Origin: Alentia gelatinosa
Taxonomy: Eukaryota > Annelida > Polychaeta > Phyllodocida > Polynoidae
Assembly: GCA_950022655.1 (NCBI GenBank)
Contig: OX465579.1
Span: 80,611,193-80,675,192, forward strand
Length of the DNA stretch: 64,000 nucleotides
Direction of reading: 5' to 3'
Shown here: piece after piece, positions 60,034 through 64,000 of the stretch
Position numbering within the stretch: position 1 is the first letter of the stretch
Layout: every line of letters begins with the position of its first letter
Notes under the pieces: generated by a model
Database searches by the model: none
What the model saw: the letters and a program-made list of their open reading frames with translations, nothing else
What the model was told of the DNA's origin: nothing
Translations under genes and position numbers: made by a program

Positions 60034-61022
60034 TATCAACAAGAGTTGCATATTGCGCAGACCATCCAGGAAATCAACTGCAGTTTGGCTATGCAACGTC
60101 TCAACGCTTTGTCTAGGTAAGAAGGACTTTTGAACAGTTCTGAGGGCATAGATCTGATGTCAGGTAGATCCATCTTGTTATATCGAAGCTGAGGCAGGGG
60201 CGCATCTTGCAAAATATGAACAGTCTGGAGCACATGTTTTTCACGGTTTTGTTAATAGAGTCTCTAAACGTCAATGCCATGTCTATTTTGACTCCTAGAT
60301 ATTTATAGTTATCACATTCATTCAACTCAACGTCCTTACACTTAATTTTGAGGAGGGCAAGACGGGTTTCATGTTATGGGAGACATACCAGGTGTTTTTT
60401 TGTTTTTAAATTTTTTTATTGTCGTTGCTATAAGAGGAGATGAATTGGTAGCATAAAGCACTAAATCATAAGCATATTATATGTATTTACAATTTTGGAT
60501 ATTAGAGCACATATTATCTATAAAAGCAATAAAGAGGAGGAGGGCTAAAACTGACCATTGCGGCACTTCATAGTTGACAGTGGTTAGACTTTAGATATGA
60601 TTGTTCACTCTTACACATTGTTTTCTACTGCTTAAATAGTTCTTTAACCAGTTACTTAGAATGACAGCCAGGTTAGACAGTTTTTCCAATTTGGCAATGA
60701 GCAAAGGAGGAGGAACAGCGTCAAATGCTTTTTGAAGGTCTATATAACATGAGGCTACACATAGGCTATGGTTTCTTGAGGCATCATAAACGTAATCATA
60801 GACAGCATCACAGGTAACTAAAGAGGTCCTAAAACCATATCGATGAGCATCAAGCATATTTATGGTGGTGAGATGTAGATAGATCTCATTGTAAATAAGC
60901 TTTTGCTGAATTTTTGACGGGAAGGGAAGGAGGGAGATTGGTTACCAGTTGGAGACATTACCTAAGTCTCCACCCTTGGGGATTGGCACAATTGTGCCAA
61001 TCTTCCAGGCATTCGGGACACT
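60034..61022 (-). pseudogene. Decayed non-LTR (LINE) reverse transcriptase
   Basis: Minus-strand reading across three frames gives, in order: a segment like AWKIGTIVPIPKGGD, PISLLPFPSKI, YGFRTSLVTCDAV, CYIDLQKAFDAV, a worn Y(A)DDL box (near 60450) and NYKYLGVKIDMALTF. These are the successive reverse transcriptase motifs of a LINE. Stops and frameshifts break the frame, and neither the 5' endonuclease nor a poly-A end is visible. Confidence 0.75.
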
Positions 61023-61099
61023 GCTGGTGAGCAAACATATATAGTAACTTCAATATCATAGTTCTGCAGTCCATAATGTTTGGCAGACAAAATATATAT

Positions 61100-61840
61100 G
61101 AGCAGATTTCTCAGGACATAGTACCAACCCAATCTGCCTCTGAACAAGTCAATTCTACTGAATCACTGTCATCACTGTCAGTATTGTTGGCTGCAGAGGT
61201 GGTTGTACAGGTGGTAGAGGTGGTTGTGCAGGTGGTAGAGGTGGCTGTGCAGGTGATAGAGGTTGTAGTGGGTGTAAATGTGGTAGTCGGTGTAGTGGAG
61301 GTGGCAGCAGCATTTCCCTTCCTCCACAGTCTTGTCTGTGCCGGGTTGGCCAAGTGGTGCAACAGGGACTGAAATCAATCCCAGATCCATTTGTCTTGAC
61401 ATGTTAATTTTTCAATACCTCTGTCCCAGATTCCTGGGACTTGGCAGATTTGACAAAGTTGGATACTAAGGTACCAAGTCCTGACTTTCCCGGTGGAGCA
61501 GCCAATCTTCTTTGCCTGCTGTTCCCACAGCAGGTCCTTGTGTTCAGTGTTGTGGAATGCAGTGGACTGCTTGACATACAGTTTGGGAATATGTCAAAGG
61601 AACAAGATAATATCCTCCTTCTGTTCCTCGCTGAATTAGGCGAAGGTCCGATCTACACAGCAGCAACGAAGGGCGAGCAGGTGTGGCACAGGCATCAGGT
61701 GCAGGAGCAGGATCACCAGCAGCATTCTCGGGTGTACTTGGAGCAGTATCTGGTGCATCTGGTGCTGCATCTGGTTGTGCAGGCGTGTCTTCAGCAGCAG
61801 CATTAGTGGCCCGCCTGTGTGTGCGATAACGAGGAGGCAT
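61100..61840 (-). pseudogene. Decayed MADF-domain gene, probably transposon-derived
   Basis: An ATG at 61838-61840 opens an Ala/Pro-rich frame (MPPRYRTHRRATNAAAEDTP). After a frame change near 61645, a MADF-like DNA-binding domain follows: EEQKEDIILFL, then a stop, then KDLLWEQQAKKIG and KVRTWYLSIQ. A short DKWIWD segment, another stop and a Thr-rich tail complete it. MADF proteins with this WY-S-(M/I)R context often accompany PIF/Harbinger-type transposons. With two stops and a frameshift it is not functional. Confidence 0.55.
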
Positions 61841-61888
61841 CTTGTAGTTAAAGTAATGTCATTAGTCACAGCACGGACTTATATCTAT

Positions 61889-62038
61889 GGATAGGAAACG
61901 CGGGCCATTCCCGTGTTTGTTCAACGATCAGTTCGCCTCGGCTACGCTTGAGTGCATTTCGCGGGTAGAGCGCTAATTTCCGTAAGATCCGCTAGGAAAA
62001 ATTTGGCGATAGTTCCATTTTAAGCCACCAGGGTAAAA
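61889..62038 (+). repeat. ~155-bp dispersed repeat, copy 2
   Basis: Second copy of 57977-58130, adjacent to the MADF pseudogene. The two copies are 3.9 kb apart in direct orientation. Confidence 0.6.
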
Positions 62039-62191
62039 AGTGGCGCTGCTGATGTTTTTTTTGTTTTTTTTTAATTGAGCAAGCTCTTTCTTTATTTCAC
62101 TTGTGATACATACATTCATTCTTTCCTGAGTGTATAGTCATGACTTACTTTCCTAAGGTGTTTATGTGCAATCCTTTTTTCTATGGTCTTG

Positions 62192-63071
62192 GAATAGTTG
62201 GGGCCAGCGGACAAATTTCCCTGATTTTCAGGCAGTCAGTCTTGGGAAAAAATTATTTGCAATTCATTCCCATGCCCCTCGGCCTTAATTGAGTATTTGT
62301 CGATCGATTCCAGGTATCTATCTACATGGGACAATTGGAATTAGGGTTCTAAGTACACTAGATTTTTTCAAAGTTACAGCACAATTTGTCTTAGAATAGT
62401 TGGGGCCGGTAGGCAAATTTCCCAGATTTTCAGGATGTCAGTCTTGGGAAAAAGTCATTTACAATTCATTCCCATGCCCCTCGGCCTTAATTAAGTATTT
62501 GTCGATCGATTCCAGGTATCTATCTACATGGGACAATTGGAATTAGGGTTCTAAGTACACTAGATTTTTTCAAAGTTACAGCACATTTTGTCTTAGAATA
62601 GTTGGGGCCGGTAGGCAAATTTCCCAGATTTTCAGGATGTCAGTCTTGGGAAAAAGTCATTTTCAATTCAATACCAAGCCCCTAGGCCTTAATAAAGTAT
62701 TTGTCAGTCGATTCCAGGTATGTTCCTACATGGTGCAGTTGGAATTAGCTTTCTAAGTGCAATAGTTTTTTTTAAAGTTACGGCACATTTTGTGTCACTT
62801 TGGGTTGGGTCGGCAGTCAAAATTCCCTGATTTTCAGGGGAAAAATCCAGAAAATCCAGATTCTTAAATTATTCCCATGCCCCTAGGCCTTAATAAAGTA
62901 TTTGTCAGTCGATTCCAGATATATACCTACATGGGACAGTTGGAATAAGGGTTCTAAGTGCACTAGATTTTTTTTAAGTTACGGCACATTTTGTCTTAGA
63001 ATAGTTGGGGCCGGTAGGCAAATTTCCCAGATTTTCAGGATGTCAGTCTTGGGAAAAAGTCATTTTCAATA
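62192..63071 (+). repeat. 202-bp tandem array, about 4.3 units
   Basis: Units start at gaatagttggggcc (62192, 62394, 62596, a diverged unit near 62797, and 62999), a period of 202 bp. Landmarks per unit are aggatgtcagtcttggg, atgcccct(c/a)ggcctta and gattccaggtat. Units 2 and 3 are nearly identical; unit 4 is the most diverged. Confidence 0.85.
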
Positions 63072-64000
63072 TATCATTCATCACCATCACATTATATCAT
63101 CAAAGAAGGATATTGATTTGAGGTTTATTAGGAAAATATCTATCAAAGCTTGCTGCTTTGTCTACGCTACTTGAAAGTCCCTTGGTACCTTAGGGTCCGG
63201 ATAGAAGAACTGCACTGTTGCCAAATTCTCAGTATACAATTCTCAAATTAACAATTGTTTTTAAAAAAAGGCGTAAATGAATAATATCTGCAGTCTTCCT
63301 TTGGTTTTGATGTTTCCAGGTCTTGCAAGGCCACCAGTCTGAGGTGCTTTCCCTGGCTCGTCAGGTGCTCCACCATTGATAGCTAGGCACGGAGGAGGCG
63401 CCTCCTAGTGGTTCCTTGGCATGCAGTTCGCTCGCAGTGCGGCTGCAGCTGCCACAATATTTCTATGACATGTATCAGAAATCCGACGACATTTAAATTT
63501 GAAAAGTTAGTATTTGGTGGTTAACACGGACGGTGTCTGACTGAGCCTACAGAAAAAATAGAACCCAAGAGCTCAATGGTCAGAGCTTGTTAAACACTTC
63601 ATATGCAGCAGACTTTGATGCCAGAATTTGATGTTTTCTCTATAAGATGGAAATGGCTAGACAGCAACAAAAAGTAGGTGCTGGAAGGGTACTCAAATGC
63701 TTTAGAGAAAACTAAGGAATAAAGGCTAAGTGTTTTTGGCCAATACCTTTGTAATTTATCCGAGAATGAGTCATTAGAATTTCATTGAAAATTGTGAGTT
63801 CAATAAAGACCACAAAAATACAAAGATCTGAGATGTGTATGGATAAGCATACTACTCCTTGAATGCACAATACCATTTCAATGTTAAACATGTAAAGAGC
63901 TATCAGGGTCATGGGTATTTAAAATGTGTTTTCCAAAAAAGCATAAAACTGACTGTCTTGAGTTAAATAATGGATTCAAGAAATAGAAATATTTTTGATG

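Larger units (their letters stand above)
55616..64000. other. Right flank, repeats and pseudogenes only
   Basis: 3' UTR of the DYDC-like gene, then interspersed repeats, a minisatellite, LINE and MADF pseudogenes and a 202-bp array. 56400-57950 and 63080-64000 show nothing recognisable except a possible terminal exon at 63320-63379. Confidence 0.55.

Overview
This is eukaryotic genomic DNA, AT-rich overall, with interrupted genes, long repeat-filled introns and several transposon families. It is most likely from an invertebrate animal; a mollusc or related lophotrochozoan is my guess from the repeat style, not something the sequence proves. Two host genes can be reconstructed by hand from splice sites and protein similarity.

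Region by region: (1) 1-13485 holds no convincing gene, only interspersed and tandem repeats. (2) 13486-40737, minus strand, is POLR3A, the largest catalytic subunit of RNA polymerase III. I placed 30 coding exons; all have GT/AG junctions, phases agree throughout, and together they encode about 1238 residues including the catalytic DFDGD motif. The last roughly 150-190 residues of the family are not visible anywhere to the left. The introns carry a solo LTR, a tRNA-derived SINE with a 7-bp target duplication, a tRNA-Thr-like sequence, inverted-repeat elements with 6-bp duplications, a large foldback element and simple repeats. (3) 40738-45075 is the spacer between two head-to-head genes; it holds a LINE fragment, short inverted-repeat elements and a 200-N assembly gap inside a second foldback-like repeat. 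(4) 45076-55615, plus strand, is a three-exon gene for a DPY30-domain protein of the DYDC1/DYDC2 type (185 residues). Its first coding intron contains a complete, very GC-rich Ty3/gypsy LTR retrotransposon (45698-54750) in antisense orientation, with identical 336-bp LTRs and a 4-bp target duplication, ending 113 bp before exon 2. (5) 55616-64000 has no firm gene. It holds a decayed MADF-domain pseudogene, a decayed non-LTR reverse transcriptase, a minisatellite split by a transposon, a 202-bp tandem array and one possible terminal exon.

The most unusual object is the LTR retrotransposon. Beyond gag and a full protease-RT-RNaseH-integrase pol, it carries about 2 kb of further coding-like sequence with two C2H2 zinc fingers, an SV40-like basic motif and an acidic serine tract. 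This region is broken by a stop codon and by homopolymer frame changes. Also notable are a foldback element whose empty target site survives in a nearby duplicate, and a short inverted-repeat family (CAGGGATG termini) whose 6-bp duplications are seen in six copies, two of them inside minisatellites.
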